From the NCBI RefSeq assembly GCF_039543245.1, contig NZ_BAABJJ010000003.1:6393-70392 (forward strand): 64,000 nucleotides of DNA. Reading direction: 5' to 3'. This document shows positions 1 through 9,150 of this stretch, in pieces. Each line of letters begins with the position of its first letter. Positions within the stretch are counted from its first letter, which is position 1. The DNA comes from Algibacter_G agarivorans. Lineage in GTDB: Bacteria; Bacteroidota; Bacteroidia; Flavobacteriales; Flavobacteriaceae. The notes beneath the pieces are model-generated. The model did no database searches. It had not been told where the DNA came from and worked only from the letters and a program-made list of their open reading frames with translations. Made by a program: the position numbers and the translations under genes.

Positions 1-2292
1 AGAAATATCAAAATCAAAATCCTCTCCAATTTTATCTCTATAACTTATTGCTATTTCAATACCTTTATTAGTCATATCTCCTGCATTAACTATTACAGAA
101 TTGTATTGAGAAGCAGCTCTAGGTTGAGACGTTCCTGTTGAAGGAGGTAGAGGCTGACTTAAAAGCATTAAAGATTTACTGTTTTCGTAAATATCAGCAG
201 TAATATTTAATCTATTATTTAACATAGATAAATCTATACCAATATTTTTAGAAACTTGAGTTTCCCATTGTATGTCTGTGTTTGTATATCTTCTTTGGGT
301 AAACCCGAAACTTAATTCTTCATCTGCTCCAAAAGGGTAATTAGCACCCGATTCTATAATTGGAATGAAAGAATATGGAGAAATACCTTGGAACCCTAAT
401 TCTGCCCAACTTGCTCTAAATTTAAGAGAGCTAATGGCATCTACATTAAACCAGTTTTCTTGATCTACATTCCAACCTACAGAGACTGCTGGAAAACCAC
501 CATATCTATTTTCTTCAGGAAAGTTAGATGATCCATCTCGCCTGTAACTAGCAGATAATAAATACTTACCATCGTAATTATATTGAATTCTTGCAAGTTT
601 ACCTGATAGGGTTTGAGCATTTTCAGTTCCAGTAGGTCTAATACCTTCTGCTCCAGCAGATAAAACTTGTACGTCATTACTAGCATCATCTCCAAATTGT
701 ACACCAACACCAATACTTCTTGATTGTTGTCTCTCGTAAGATGCTACAGCTAGTAAGTTTAAATTGTGCTTACCAAAGCTTTTAGAGTAGTTTAAAATAT
801 GCTCTATAGTTTCTCTCTTATTGAAAATGTAGCTCTCTTGTAATATAGCATTAGGGATAGAAGCGGTTGGGTTATAAGTTCCCGTCCTTGAAAATGCCAA
901 ATATTGTGGTCTAAAGAATTTTCTAAAGAAGTTCCACTCATTTCTACCTATGTTTAATTTGTACTTTAAACCTTTTAAAACTTCGTATTCTAAGTTAACA
1001 GCAATGTTGTTACTTTTTATCTCTCTCTCATCAACATTGTCAAGCTGTCTTGATAAGAAGCTATAGAAAATTTCGTTTCCAACATCCAGCTCAACACTGT
1101 TTTCTCCAATACTTGGGATTTCAGATAATGGTCTAGCCCATGGGCTTTGTCCAATACCATATTCATATAAAGCAAATGGTTCTTGACTACGGTTTTCTGT
1201 GGTAAAGCCCATTGTTGCAAAAGCTTTAAATTTACCTTTAATGAACTGTCCTGTAATACGGTTTGTTAACCTATCAAAACCAGAATTAAGTAAAACACCA
1301 TCTTGTTTAAAGTAATTCGTGTTAAAGTTAAAAGTTAGGTTTTCTGCGCCTCCAGAAATATTTAAATCCACATTCTGCACTAGAGCGTTATCTTCTTGCA
1401 CATCTCCAACAAAGTCTGAATCAAAATCTAATGCATTAGGGTTGAAGAAAAATGTTAATGGTTCTGTTCCTAATTGTTCTGTAGTAACTTCTAAGTTGTA
1501 AAGTTGCTCTGTTGTATTCATCAAAGGTGTTCCAGAAGTAATATTCTGGATACCAGTATAGGTGTTGAAGTCAACCTTCATTTTACCAGCTTTACCTTTT
1601 TTAGTTGTAATTAAAATTACACCACCAGATGCTCTAACACCATAAATAGAGGCGGATGCACCATCCTTTAATATATCGATAGATTCTATTTGCTCAGGAG
1701 CTATGTTAGGGTTTCCTTCTTGCGGAATATTATCTACAACATAAAGGGGACCTCCACCATTAATTGAAACAATACCTCTAATTTGAACGTTTGAAGCTTC
1801 ACCTGGACGACCACTTGCAGCCTGAATATTAACACCAGCTACCTTACCTTGAATAGCAGCACCTAAATCTGAAACAGGAGAACTTACAATATCTTCTGCT
1901 TTTACTTGGGTAACGGCACCTGTAACTTCTTTCTTTTTCTGGGTACCATAACCAACTACAATAACCTCATCTAATTCAGACATGTCTTCTTCTAGGGTCA
2001 TATTAATGGTACTGTTGTTTTGAACAGTTACTTGCTTGGTTATAAACCCAACATAACTAAAAACTAAAACATCATTAGTGCTAGCGTTGATTTGATAGTT
2101 TCCATCAAAATCTGTCACGACGCCGTTATTAGTGCCCTTAACCAGAATATTAACTCCAGGAAGTGGTTGCCCATCTGAAGAAACATTTCCGCTTACTTGC
2201 TTGGTTTGTGCTTGAATTAAAGAAAAACTAATCAACATCAATGCAGATAAACTAAATCGTTTGATACTGCATATTCGTAATTTTAAGCTCAT
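1..2292 (-). CDS. SusC/RagA-family TonB-dependent outer-membrane receptor (5' part, runs off window)
   Basis: Reading the minus strand from the ATG at 2292 gives 764 codons without a stop, so the C-terminal part of the barrel lies outside the window. The protein begins with a signal peptide (to about residue 29, ending LIQAQ). A carboxypeptidase-regulatory-like domain follows (GVNILVKGTNNGVVTDFDGNY), then the SusC box DEVIVVGYGTQKK and a plug with VQIRG, PLYVVD and the SIYGVRASGGVILITTKKGK stretch. SusC proteins form the outer-membrane channel of SusCD glycan importers. The SusD partner is probably just outside the window. Two copies of the GTCAAGT tandem motif lie upstream on the same strand, the nearer ending 68 nt before the ATG. 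This suggests co-regulation with the agar genes. The substrate is inferred from context only. Confidence 0.93.
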   Translation of the reverse strand, partial: MSLKLRICSIKRFSLSALMLISFSLIQAQTKQVSGNVSSDGQPLPGVNILVKGTNNGVVTDFDGNYQINASTNDVLVFSYVGFITKQVTVQNNSTINMTLEEDMSELDEVIVVGYGTQKKKEVTGAVTQVKAEDIVSSPVSDLGAAIQGKVAGVNIQAASGRPGEASNVQIRGIVSINGGGPLYVVDNIPQEGNPNIAPEQIESIDILKDGASASIYGVRASGGVILITTKKGKAGKMKVDFNTYTGIQNITSGTPLMNTTEQLYNLEVTTEQLGTEPLTFFFNPNALDFDSDFVGDVQEDNALVQNVDLNISGGAENLTFNFNTNYFKQDGVLLNSGFDRLTNRITGQFIKGKFKAFATMGFTTENRSQEPFALYEYGIGQSPWARPLSEIPSIGENSVELDVGNEIFYSFLSRQLDNVDEREIKSNNIAVNLEYEVLKGLKYKLNIGRNEWNFFRKFFRPQYLAFSRTGTYNPTASIPNAILQESYIFNKRETIEHILNYSKSFGKHNLNLLAVASYERQQSRSIGVGVQFGDDASNDVQVLSAGAEGIRPTGTENAQTLSGKLARIQYNYDGKYLLSASYRRDGSSNFPEENRYGGFPAVSVGWNVDQENWFNVDAISSLKFRASWAELGFQGISPYSFIPIIESGANYPFGADEELSFGFTQRRYTNTDIQWETQVSKNIGIDLSMLNNRLNITADIYENSKSLMLLSQPLPPSTGTSQPRAASQYNSVIVNAGDMTNKGIEIAISYRDKIGEDFDFDIS

Positions 2293-2360
2293 ATTTTTAT
2301 TAATTTAAATTAAACTTTTGCCAAATATTGTGAAAATATTAACAAACTCTTTAATATGTG

Positions 2361-2378
2361 ACTTGACAAAAACTGAAC
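2361..2378 (-). promoter_or_regulatory. Candidate agar-regulon operator (tandem GTCAAGT motif), susC side
   Basis: On the minus strand this reads GTTCAGTTTTTGTCAAGT. The two half-sites start 11 bp apart. The site ends 68 nt before the SusC start codon at 2292. A TAnnTTTG-like element (AATATTTG, 2322-2329 minus) begins 32 nt after it. Confidence 0.55.
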
Positions 2379-2402
2379 AAGCTCTTTTTTGATATTCCCT
2401 TA

Positions 2403-2420
2403 ACTTGACTATAACTTGAT
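2403..2420 (-). promoter_or_regulatory. Second copy of the tandem GTCAAGT motif upstream of susC
   Basis: On the minus strand this reads ATCAAGTTATAGTCAAGT, again two TCAAGT half-sites with 11-bp periodicity. It lies 24 bp further from the gene than the site at 2361-2378, so four half-sites stand in a row. Confidence 0.5.
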
Positions 2421-2674
2421 TATAAAATAGATTCTCTTTCGGGTTTACTGCTTAAATATTAACTGGAATTGAGTTTTTAAAAGATTTAAGCTAATACATG
2501 GTTTCCTTAAAATTAATCATCATCTAGTACATTACAAATAGATCTTTTAAATCAAATAATTTCTATGTTATCCTTATGTCTAAATTAATAAAAAAACATG
2601 AGTTTTTCAACCTATTATCACACTAACCAAATTAGTTTTATGAATTAAAAGCCCAATGTCATTTTACCTATAAA

Positions 2675-2703
2675 TAATAATTTTTGTCAAGTTTATATCA
2701 AGT
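2675..2703 (+). promoter_or_regulatory. Candidate agar-regulon operator upstream of the GH86 gene
   Basis: The stretch contains ATTTTTGTCAAGT followed by ATCAAGT. The two intact half-sites start at 2686 and 2697, 11 bp apart. The last base is 69 nt before the ATG at 2773. A TATATTTA element starts 32 nt downstream, at 2735. Confidence 0.55.
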
Positions 2704-2772
2704 GGCTTCAAACTAATCGTTGATTTTATATATATATATTTAGTATTTATTAGCTTTAACTGCATTAACATT

Positions 2773-5280
2773 ATGAAAAAAATTACTCTTATATTTTTGT
2801 TGGCATCTGGATTTTCATTTGCTCAAAGCATGGTTACTTGGACAAATGCACCAACCAATCTTACTTTTTCGCCTGGGCAAGAAATTGGAATGGAGATAAC
2901 GTACAGCACTCCAGATTTAGATTATATCTGTGTTTGGGTTAGGGAAGTTGATGCAGCCGAACAAACTATTGCTGAATATGGAGCCTTTATGACTTGTCCT
3001 CTTTCTGGGTCACCGTCTGATACGCATCCTAATAATGATGTTATAAGTTATAATTATACAATTCCTGCTAATGTACCAGAAAGTAACACTTTAGTTGCTG
3101 GACATTTTTATAAGCTAATAATTTTTTTGGTTGATGATGGTGGAGGGTCAGCTAATGGTAGTGTAAATATTGCAGTATCTTCAGCTGTTAGTAATTCGCA
3201 AGTAACGGCAAATCTAAATGCCAAACACATTGTAGGAAGTACTGAAACATTTGACCGTTCAAAATTTATTACTATTCATGCAAATCAAACAGAGAATGAA
3301 TGGAATGGAACTAATTTTACGGCTGATTTAAAAGACCATTTTTTAAATGGTTATGATGTTTACATGGGTAGAGATACTGGTGGAATTACATGGAATTCAA
3401 ATCAAGTTCAAGAAGATCCTACTAGAACAGGATATGCTAACCCTGCTCATATGGCGTCACTTGGTTTAAATAGGCGTAATTGGTATGCTTCACAAACAAA
3501 TTTACATTCCTATGAAGTAAGAAACAATTTAATTGTAGGTGCTCAAAAATATCCTTTTTGGACAGGGACTGGACAAGAAGCAACAAATCAAGGCTGGAGT
3601 TTTGCCAATGGAACGGCGACGGGAGAATACATGGGAAGGTATATAAATGAGTTTCATGGCAACAATGGTCAACCCATTCCATCTTATATAGAAATTATAA
3701 ATGAACCTGCTTATGAGCATCTTGGAGGTCCAGAAGATTATTCTAATTCATTACAAGAAATTGCAGATTTTCATAATGAGGTTGCTTTAGCTATAAAAGC
3801 TCAAGTACCAACCGCTTTAGTTGGTGGTTATACAACGGCATTTCCAAACTTTGAAAAAGGTAATTTTCAACGTTGGAACAACAGATGGAAGTTATTCATG
3901 GATGTTGCTGGTAATAATATGGACTTTTGGTCTATTCATTTATATGATTTCCCTTCAATTGGAGGAGGGCAGAAAAAATTACGCTCTGGAAGTAATGTTG
4001 AAGCAACTTTTGACATGATGGAACAGTATAGTTATATGTCTTTTGGTCAAGTAAAACCTTTTGTAATATCTGAATATGGTGCACAAATGCATGATTATTC
4101 GCAACAACAATGGAGCCCATATAGAGACTGGCTTCATTTAAAAGCACAAAATGCCCAGTTAATGTCTTTTCTTGATAGACCAAACAACATTGCTTCTGCT
4201 ATGAATTTCTTAATAGTAAAAGCAGAATGGGGGTATAATAATGGCATCCCATACAACCATCGTTTAATGCGTAAAGAAAATGAGCCTACAAGTTATACAG
4301 GCCAATGGATTTACACAGACATGGTTAAGTTTTATCAGTTATGGAGCAATGTAAATGGAACTCGAATCGATACGTTTTCAGATAATTTAGACATTCAAGT
4401 TGATGGTTATGTAGATGGCAACAAGGCATACATCATACTTAACAATCTTAATTTCAACGATGAGGTTATTGATTTAACTTTATTGGAAACTGAAGGCGAA
4501 ACCATTTCTACACTCACTAAAAAACATTTATATCTGGATGGTGGTAATTTACCAGTATTATTAGAAGAATCATTAGCTACAGATACTCCAGCTGTTACAC
4601 TGAATTCTGAAAGCACGATGATTCTGGAATATACTTTTAATAATTCTATTTTAATTGATGAATCTAATACCGAAACTAAATATTATGCTACAACTTACTT
4701 GCAGCCAATTGTTGCAAATCAAGCCGTGAATTTTCAAGTAAATAGTGTTTCTAAAAACACTTTTGGTGAAGCCGTCTTGAGGGTTGGTATTGGCAGACAA
4801 CATGGTTTGTCGTTACATCCTATAATAGAAGTTAATGGCACTTCAGTTCCTGTTCCAAACAATTGGAGAGGTGATAATCAATTACAACGTGAACGGTTTT
4901 TTGGCGTTTTAGAAATTCCAGTTCCATTTGATTTGATACAAGCAAATAATACTATTTCAGTAGCGTTTGGTGATTCCGGAGGGCATATAAGTACCTTAAC
5001 ATTACAAATATTTAATTTTAGTAGTGATTTAAGAAACCTAACTTTAAGTGTTAACGATTTCCAATTAGCATCCTCGATAAAGGTTTATCCTAATCCCACT
5101 TCTGGAATAATAAATTTTAAAGGTTCTATAAACTATAAAGAGATTACTATTTATAGTATTACTGGAATAAAAGTAGCATCATTAAAAGTAAATGATGTTA
5201 TTGATATTTCTAATCTTGTTAATGGGCTTTATTTCTTACAAACAGATAGTGGGTTGAATTTTAAAGTGTTAAAAAAATAA
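2773..5280 (+). CDS. Secreted GH86 endo-beta-agarase/porphyranase with T9SS tail
   Basis: This 835-residue protein starts with a signal peptide (cleavage after FSFAQ, about residue 18). An N-terminal beta-sandwich-like region (about 19-150) precedes a TIM-barrel glycosidase domain. I recognise GH86 from the segments around IEIINEPAYE (probable acid/base E311), MDFWSIHLYDFP and VISEYGAQ (probable nucleophile E434). GH86 enzymes cut beta-1,4 bonds of agarose or porphyran; the sequence alone does not decide which. A further beta-rich region follows the barrel. The last ~75 residues (IKVYPNPTSG through KVLKK) are a T9SS type A sorting tail, so the enzyme is probably exported or cell-surface bound. 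It has its own candidate operator and is followed 99 bp later by another T9SS cargo gene. Confidence 0.88.
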   Translation: MKKITLIFLLASGFSFAQSMVTWTNAPTNLTFSPGQEIGMEITYSTPDLDYICVWVREVDAAEQTIAEYGAFMTCPLSGSPSDTHPNNDVISYNYTIPANVPESNTLVAGHFYKLIIFLVDDGGGSANGSVNIAVSSAVSNSQVTANLNAKHIVGSTETFDRSKFITIHANQTENEWNGTNFTADLKDHFLNGYDVYMGRDTGGITWNSNQVQEDPTRTGYANPAHMASLGLNRRNWYASQTNLHSYEVRNNLIVGAQKYPFWTGTGQEATNQGWSFANGTATGEYMGRYINEFHGNNGQPIPSYIEIINEPAYEHLGGPEDYSNSLQEIADFHNEVALAIKAQVPTALVGGYTTAFPNFEKGNFQRWNNRWKLFMDVAGNNMDFWSIHLYDFPSIGGGQKKLRSGSNVEATFDMMEQYSYMSFGQVKPFVISEYGAQMHDYSQQQWSPYRDWLHLKAQNAQLMSFLDRPNNIASAMNFLIVKAEWGYNNGIPYNHRLMRKENEPTSYTGQWIYTDMVKFYQLWSNVNGTRIDTFSDNLDIQVDGYVDGNKAYIILNNLNFNDEVIDLTLLETEGETISTLTKKHLYLDGGNLPVLLEESLATDTPAVTLNSESTMILEYTFNNSILIDESNTETKYYATTYLQPIVANQAVNFQVNSVSKNTFGEAVLRVGIGRQHGLSLHPIIEVNGTSVPVPNNWRGDNQLQRERFFGVLEIPVPFDLIQANNTISVAFGDSGGHISTLTLQIFNFSSDLRNLTLSVNDFQLASSIKVYPNPTSGIINFKGSINYKEITIYSITGIKVASLKVNDVIDISNLVNGLYFLQTDSGLNFKVLKK

Positions 5281-5293
5281 CTTTTCATAAGTT

Positions 5294-5311
5294 GTCAAGT
5301 TTTTGTCAAGT
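5294..5311 (+). promoter_or_regulatory. Perfect tandem GTCAAGT operator candidate
   Basis: The sequence GTCAAGTTTTTGTCAAGT is the cleanest copy, with two identical GTCAAGT half-sites 11 bp apart. It ends 68 nt before the ATG of the 245-aa gene. A TAATTTTA element starts 32 nt downstream (5343-5350). It suggests that gene has its own promoter despite following GH86 closely. Confidence 0.6.
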
Positions 5312-5379
5312 CTTAAATAAAGCAATGCACGTGGTAAATAATTAATTTTAAGCTAAATTTTAAACTTAAAACTAATATT

Positions 5380-6117
5380 ATGAAAAAAATTACTTTATTC
5401 TTTATGATGTTCGGCTTAATGGCCAGCACAACATGTTTAACTGCACAGACTTACTATTCTGTTGCTATGAATGGAGGTACCGTTTATGCTTCTAATCCGG
5501 GTAGCTTTGCTGGTTATCCTTGGGGTGGTGTTCCTAACTATTCTTTTAATAACTCTAATAGTAGTGGAATAAGCCTTCATATTACAAATTACGATGAAAC
5601 TAATCCTTCGGTTGGTCCTGAATTATTTATTAATTTCTCTAGAGTTGGTTTTGGAAATGCTCCTCTTAACTGGGGCAATGATAATGCCACAACTCTTGCC
5701 ACCTTAACGCCTTCAGATTTTACAGCTGGTGAGGCTACTGTTGTGGTTGATATACCAGCAGGTTATTTACCTGTAGAGTTGACTGCTGATTATGTAGCAG
5801 GTTACCTATATATACTTCAAGTTGTAGGTGCTAATCCTTCCGGTGATCAAACATATATTAATTTCGTATCAACCATTGAGGAAGAAATTTTAAGCACAAA
5901 TGATTTCAATAAAAGTAAATTAGCAGCTTTTTATAATGCAAACCTTGATGCTATTGTTTTTGATAGTAAGATAAGTGGAGATTATTCAATTTATGATTTA
6001 ACTGGAAGAGTAATTTCTAAAGGTGCTATTTCTAATGAAATTAGTACGGCTTCTTTAAAAGGCGGGGCTATGTATATTTTATCAACAGAGAGTGGTGTGT
6101 TGAAATTTGTGAAATAA
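5380..6117 (+). CDS. Unknown small T9SS cargo protein, possibly agar-binding
   Basis: This 245-residue protein has a signal peptide (about 1-23, ending TCLTAQ). The ~150-residue central domain is rich in Gly, Asn, Ser and aromatic residues (for example AGYPWGGVPNYSFNNSNSSG) and I do not recognise it. The C-terminal ~65 residues resemble a T9SS type A tail (YSIYDLTGRVISKG, then MYILSTESGVLKFVK), although the usual YPNP motif is not obvious. Its position after GH86, its own perfect copy of the operator motif and the export signals suggest a secreted or surface protein of the agar system, perhaps a carbohydrate-binding module. No catalytic motif is visible, and the function is inference only. 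Confidence 0.75.
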   Translation: MKKITLFFMMFGLMASTTCLTAQTYYSVAMNGGTVYASNPGSFAGYPWGGVPNYSFNNSNSSGISLHITNYDETNPSVGPELFINFSRVGFGNAPLNWGNDNATTLATLTPSDFTAGEATVVVDIPAGYLPVELTADYVAGYLYILQVVGANPSGDQTYINFVSTIEEEILSTNDFNKSKLAAFYNANLDAIVFDSKISGDYSIYDLTGRVISKGAISNEISTASLKGGAMYILSTESGVLKFVK

Positions 6118-6568
6118 CAGCACAACAATTTAAATATTTTTAAAAGCGGTCGTCTAAAAAGCAATTTTTAGGCGATTTGCTTTTTTGCTATATTTTGATT
6201 TTCTATTTCATTTTAAAATTTAGAGTTCTATATCTCAAAATAGAAAAATCAAAAGTAGTTTTATATAATTAAGTTGTACTTTTTAAGGTTGAGAACATAT
6301 CAATTAGCTCAATTGCTACATTTACTTCAATTGTATTAAGCTTTTTATAACCTTTTCTTCAGTTAAGTTCAGCTCCTTTACAATATGTTGAAATTGTGGT
6401 TAATAAGCCAATTATACTAAAAGGTTTAAATAATTTATTTTTTATGTATTGAAAATAAATTTTTAAATATCATAAATCAAATTCTAATTTATTTAGGATT
6501 CTATCATACTATATGGATAAATTGGTTACTTTTATTTCTGATTAAAATTGTAATCCAATCTATACTTA
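6118..6568. other. Intergenic region before the TPR-LuxR regulator
   Basis: This 451-bp stretch holds the terminator at 6151-6187 and otherwise AT-rich sequence. I found no copy of the GTCAAGT motif and no convincing ORF, so the regulator gene appears to have a separate, unidentified promoter. Confidence 0.5.
6151..6187 (+). terminator. Rho-independent terminator after the 245-aa gene
   Basis: The stem CGTCTAAAAA (6151-6160) pairs with TTTTTAGGCG (6165-6174) around a GCAA loop, with one G-U pair. A T-rich run follows (to 6187). It closes the GH86/unknown-protein unit. Confidence 0.7.
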
Positions 6569-8233
6569 ATGACCTATATATTTAAAAAACTTTTAAATTC
6601 AAGTAACTTTAGCCTTGGTTATATTATTTTAAGTCTAATTTATTTTGGAATAACTGATGGGTTTTCACAAGAAAACAAACAGAATGGTATTAGTTTAAAT
6701 GCTGAAGAAGCCTACAATAAAGCTCTAGAAATAAGATTTCAAAATCCAGATAGTGCGGTTGTTTTGTTTAATTATAGTTACGAAAAGTACATTCAATCAA
6801 AAGACACGCTAAATGCTACAAAAAATTTACTTGAAAAAGCTTTTATTTATGAAACCTCTGCTAAATACGCAAAATCTTATGATGCGCTTTGGAAGGCGCT
6901 TTTGTTGATGGATAACATAGAAAATGACGAAGTGAAATCAGTAATCTATCAAAGGTTAGGAAGAATTTATAGTTATTATAAAAGAGAGGATAAATCCATC
7001 GAATTTTTAAATAAGGCTTTACAAACACAAAAAAAATTCTTATCAGAAAACAATCGGGGTACAGCACTATTATCCTCATATTATTATTCAATAGCAGCTA
7101 CCTATCGTGAACTTAATAAGCCTGATTTGGCTAAAATTTATTTGGATTCCAGTTATACATATTATGATGAGAAGGAATCTCCAACACCTAAAGCCTATTT
7201 GGATTTTGAAAAGGCTATTTATCTTTCAAAAAAAAATAAAGGGCTTGAAGCGATAAATATTATGGAACGTATTCATCCATGGTTTGAAAACAATATACCT
7301 TCTTATATGGTGCTTTACTATAAATATTGGGGTGATATTTATTTAGCATTGAATAATCTTAATAAAAGTGAAGCATATTATTTAAAATCCTTAAAAGCAT
7401 CATCAGATTATAAAAGCCATATTGACTTTACGCCATTAGTCTATGAAAAATTGTCTGAAGTTTACCTCCATAAGAATGACTATAAAAAAGCTTATGAAAA
7501 CATTAATAAAGCCAAAGAACTAGACAGGCAATTTTTTGACAGTAGAAGCCCAGAAAATAAATCATTGTTAGAAATTAAAGATGACTATAGATTAGAAAAA
7601 GAGAGGCAAGAAAAATTAATACAAGCTCAGCATTTGAAGCAATTAGAGCAAGAAGCCGAAATTAAAAATTTGCAAAGAATAATTCTATTTGCTTCCGTGA
7701 TTTTTATTTTAGTAATAGGTTATTTCTATATTAAAAACCTAAGAGATAAGCATAAGGTAGAAAAGCAGTTAATAAGGCGGAATCAGGAGTTAGAAAATCA
7801 AAAAGCAAAAGAGCTTTTGGAGCTGAAGAATAAAGAATTGGCGGCTTCTGCGTTGCAACTTATTGAAAAAGATGAGTTTTTGAAAAATTTAAAAACTAAA
7901 GTAAGAGAGGGGGATCCCATTATTAAAAAGAGTGATTTAAATAAAATATTAAGATCAGTATCTGTAAATAGTGATAATACATGGGACGAATTTAGACATC
8001 GGTTTATTGAGGTTAATAAAGAATTCTATGATAAAATATTTAAAAAATTCCCTAACCTTAGCCAAGGTGATCAAAAAATTTGCGCTTTAATCAAATTAAA
8101 TATGTCTAGTAAAGAAATGTCTAGGCTATTAGGTATATCCGTTGAGTCAGTTCATACATCACGTCACCGAATCAGAAAAAAAATGAATCTTCCAAGAACT
8201 ATAAATTTAGAAGACTACATAAATTCCTTATAA
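6569..8233 (+). CDS. Membrane-spanning TPR regulator with LuxR-type HTH (copy 1)
   Basis: This 554-residue protein has a signal or anchor segment near residues 14-33, then tetratricopeptide-like helical repeats to about 345. A charged helix follows, then one transmembrane segment around 370-388 (IILFASVIFILVIGYFYI), a coiled coil rich in Lys/Glu (about 390-445) and a C-terminal helix-turn-helix of the LuxR/GerE kind (from LSQGDQKICALIKL to the end; recognition part MSRLLGISVESVHTSRHRIRKK). The expected topology is periplasmic TPR sensor and cytoplasmic DNA-binding domain, a one-component transmembrane regulator. It is clearly paralogous to the protein at 20587-22215. The two flank the SusCD/FG-GAP block, so both are candidates to control agar genes. 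The ligand is unknown. Confidence 0.85.
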   Translation: MTYIFKKLLNSSNFSLGYIILSLIYFGITDGFSQENKQNGISLNAEEAYNKALEIRFQNPDSAVVLFNYSYEKYIQSKDTLNATKNLLEKAFIYETSAKYAKSYDALWKALLLMDNIENDEVKSVIYQRLGRIYSYYKREDKSIEFLNKALQTQKKFLSENNRGTALLSSYYYSIAATYRELNKPDLAKIYLDSSYTYYDEKESPTPKAYLDFEKAIYLSKKNKGLEAINIMERIHPWFENNIPSYMVLYYKYWGDIYLALNNLNKSEAYYLKSLKASSDYKSHIDFTPLVYEKLSEVYLHKNDYKKAYENINKAKELDRQFFDSRSPENKSLLEIKDDYRLEKERQEKLIQAQHLKQLEQEAEIKNLQRIILFASVIFILVIGYFYIKNLRDKHKVEKQLIRRNQELENQKAKELLELKNKELAASALQLIEKDEFLKNLKTKVREGDPIIKKSDLNKILRSVSVNSDNTWDEFRHRFIEVNKEFYDKIFKKFPNLSQGDQKICALIKLNMSSKEMSRLLGISVESVHTSRHRIRKKMNLPRTINLEDYINSL

Positions 8234-8250
8234 TATAGTTTTTGTCAACT
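8233..8250 (+). promoter_or_regulatory. Tandem GTCAAGT-like motif at the end of regulator copy 1
   Basis: The sequence ATATAGTTTTTGTCAACT starts at the last base of the regulator's stop codon and is followed at once by TCAAGT. It matches the consensus well in its centre. It lies about 900 bp before susC, with an IS relic between, so its present target is unclear. Confidence 0.4.
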
Positions 8251-8274
8251 TCAAGTATCGTTTTTAAAGATTTT

Positions 8275-8292
8275 GTATAGTTTTAGTCAAGT
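8275..8292 (+). promoter_or_regulatory. Tandem GTCAAGT-like motif downstream of regulator copy 1
   Basis: The sequence GTATAGTTTTAGTCAAGT is identical to the site at 22257-22274 downstream of the second regulator. An inverted half-site (AACTTGA) follows closely. Identity of the two places suggests duplication of the regulator together with its downstream region. Confidence 0.5.
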
Positions 8293-8491
8293 TGGTTTTA
8301 ACTTGAATTCAAACTCTTTGTAGTTGTAAATAAGCGTGGATTAAAAGAAATTTCATTTTAATTGAGTCATTAAAAGTCTTTTTTCAGAAGTATTTTTCAT
8401 TATACATTAGGTTATTAGTGTCTAAAAATGTCAGTGGTTAAAATTATAAAGCTAGATTGTAGATGGCAGAACGCCTTTGAAAGAAGACCGC

Positions 8492-8800
8492 TTTTTGAAG
8501 AAAATATTAGGTAGCCTATATGCCGATAAAAGGTACATATTCAAAGAACTTTCCATCTTATTGTTTGACCAAGGACTTCATATGGCAACGGGCATTAGAA
8601 ACAATAAAACGTATTAATGACACTGAAAGAGTAAAATACCGCAACGCAAACAATCGGTCATTGAAACTGTAAATGACCAACTAAAAAACATTGCCCAGGC
8701 TGAACATTCCTGACATAGGAGCTTTGGCAATTTCATAACCGATTTAGCCGCCAGCCTTATTGCGTATTCGTTTCAAGAAAAGAAACCAATTATTAAATTT
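8492..8800 (+). pseudogene. Decayed IS982-family transposase (C-terminal third)
   Basis: One reading frame, interrupted by at least four stop codons, gives LYADKRYIFKELSILLFDQG, then PQRKQSVIETVNDQLKN, then HRSFGNFITDLAASLIAYSF and KKPIIKF. This order and wording match the C-terminal part of IS982-family DDE transposases. The N-terminal two thirds are missing and I could not see terminal inverted repeats. The relic lies between regulator copy 1 and susC, so a past insertion or rearrangement probably separated them. Confidence 0.8.
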
Positions 8801-8898
8801 GAAACAGAAAATACAACGCGATTAGCTCTTTTTACTACATCCTTACGTCGAATTCAGGTTCTTAGCTTAAAAATATTTGTTATTCTAAGTATTGTTTT

Positions 8899-8926
8899 TT
8901 TTTATAGGTTTTATAGGTTTTATAGG
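8899..8926. repeat. Short 9-bp tandem repeat
   Basis: TATAGG recurs at 8903, 8912 and 8921 within a TTTTATAGG unit repeated three times. It is probably replication slippage next to the IS relic. Confidence 0.7.
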
Positions 8927-8963
8927 CGATTACATAGGTCTAAGTCGCTTTTTTTTAATAGAT

Positions 8964-8981
8964 GTTCAGTTATTGTCTAGT
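8964..8981 (+). promoter_or_regulatory. Candidate operator upstream of susC
   Basis: The sequence GTTCAGTTATTGTCTAGT matches the 18-bp consensus at nearly all fixed positions with the 11-bp half-site spacing. It ends 169 nt before the SusC start, further than usual. Confidence 0.45.
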
Positions 8982-9065
8982 TTTTTTTTTGGGGATTTAT
9001 GGAAATTTAATTCATATTTGCTGAGTAATTTTCAATATCTTCATATGATTATTACAAATTCATTA

Positions 9066-9083
9066 AAATGTTTACGGTCAAAT
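9066..9083 (+). promoter_or_regulatory. Weak operator candidate close to susC
   Basis: Only the second half-site (GTCAAAT at 9077-9083) is well conserved. It ends 67 nt before the SusC ATG, nearly the same distance as at the strong sites, which is why it is listed. Confidence 0.3.
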
Positions 9084-9150
9084 TGCAGATACTGTAATTT
9101 AAGGTAAACACAATATTTACAACTATTTTACTAACAACTAAATTAAACTT

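Larger units (their letters stand above)
2293..2772. other. Divergent intergenic promoter region
   Basis: This 480-bp gene-free stretch separates the minus-strand SusC gene from the plus-strand GH86 gene. It is very AT-rich. It holds two minus-oriented and one plus-oriented copies of the tandem GTCAAGT motif, listed separately, and no convincing ORF or RNA gene. Confidence 0.6.
8801..9150. other. susC leader region
   Basis: This gene-free stretch contains a short tandem repeat (8899-8926), T-rich runs and two candidate copies of the tandem GTCAAGT motif (8964-8981 and the weaker 9066-9083). A 71-codon open frame inside it is built on the repeat and looks non-coding. Confidence 0.5.

Noticed and set aside
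8892..9107. 71-codon frame starting MFFFIGFIGFIG
   Set aside because: Its start is produced by the 9-bp tandem repeat, the rest has no recognisable features, and it overlaps operator-like sites; it looks non-coding.
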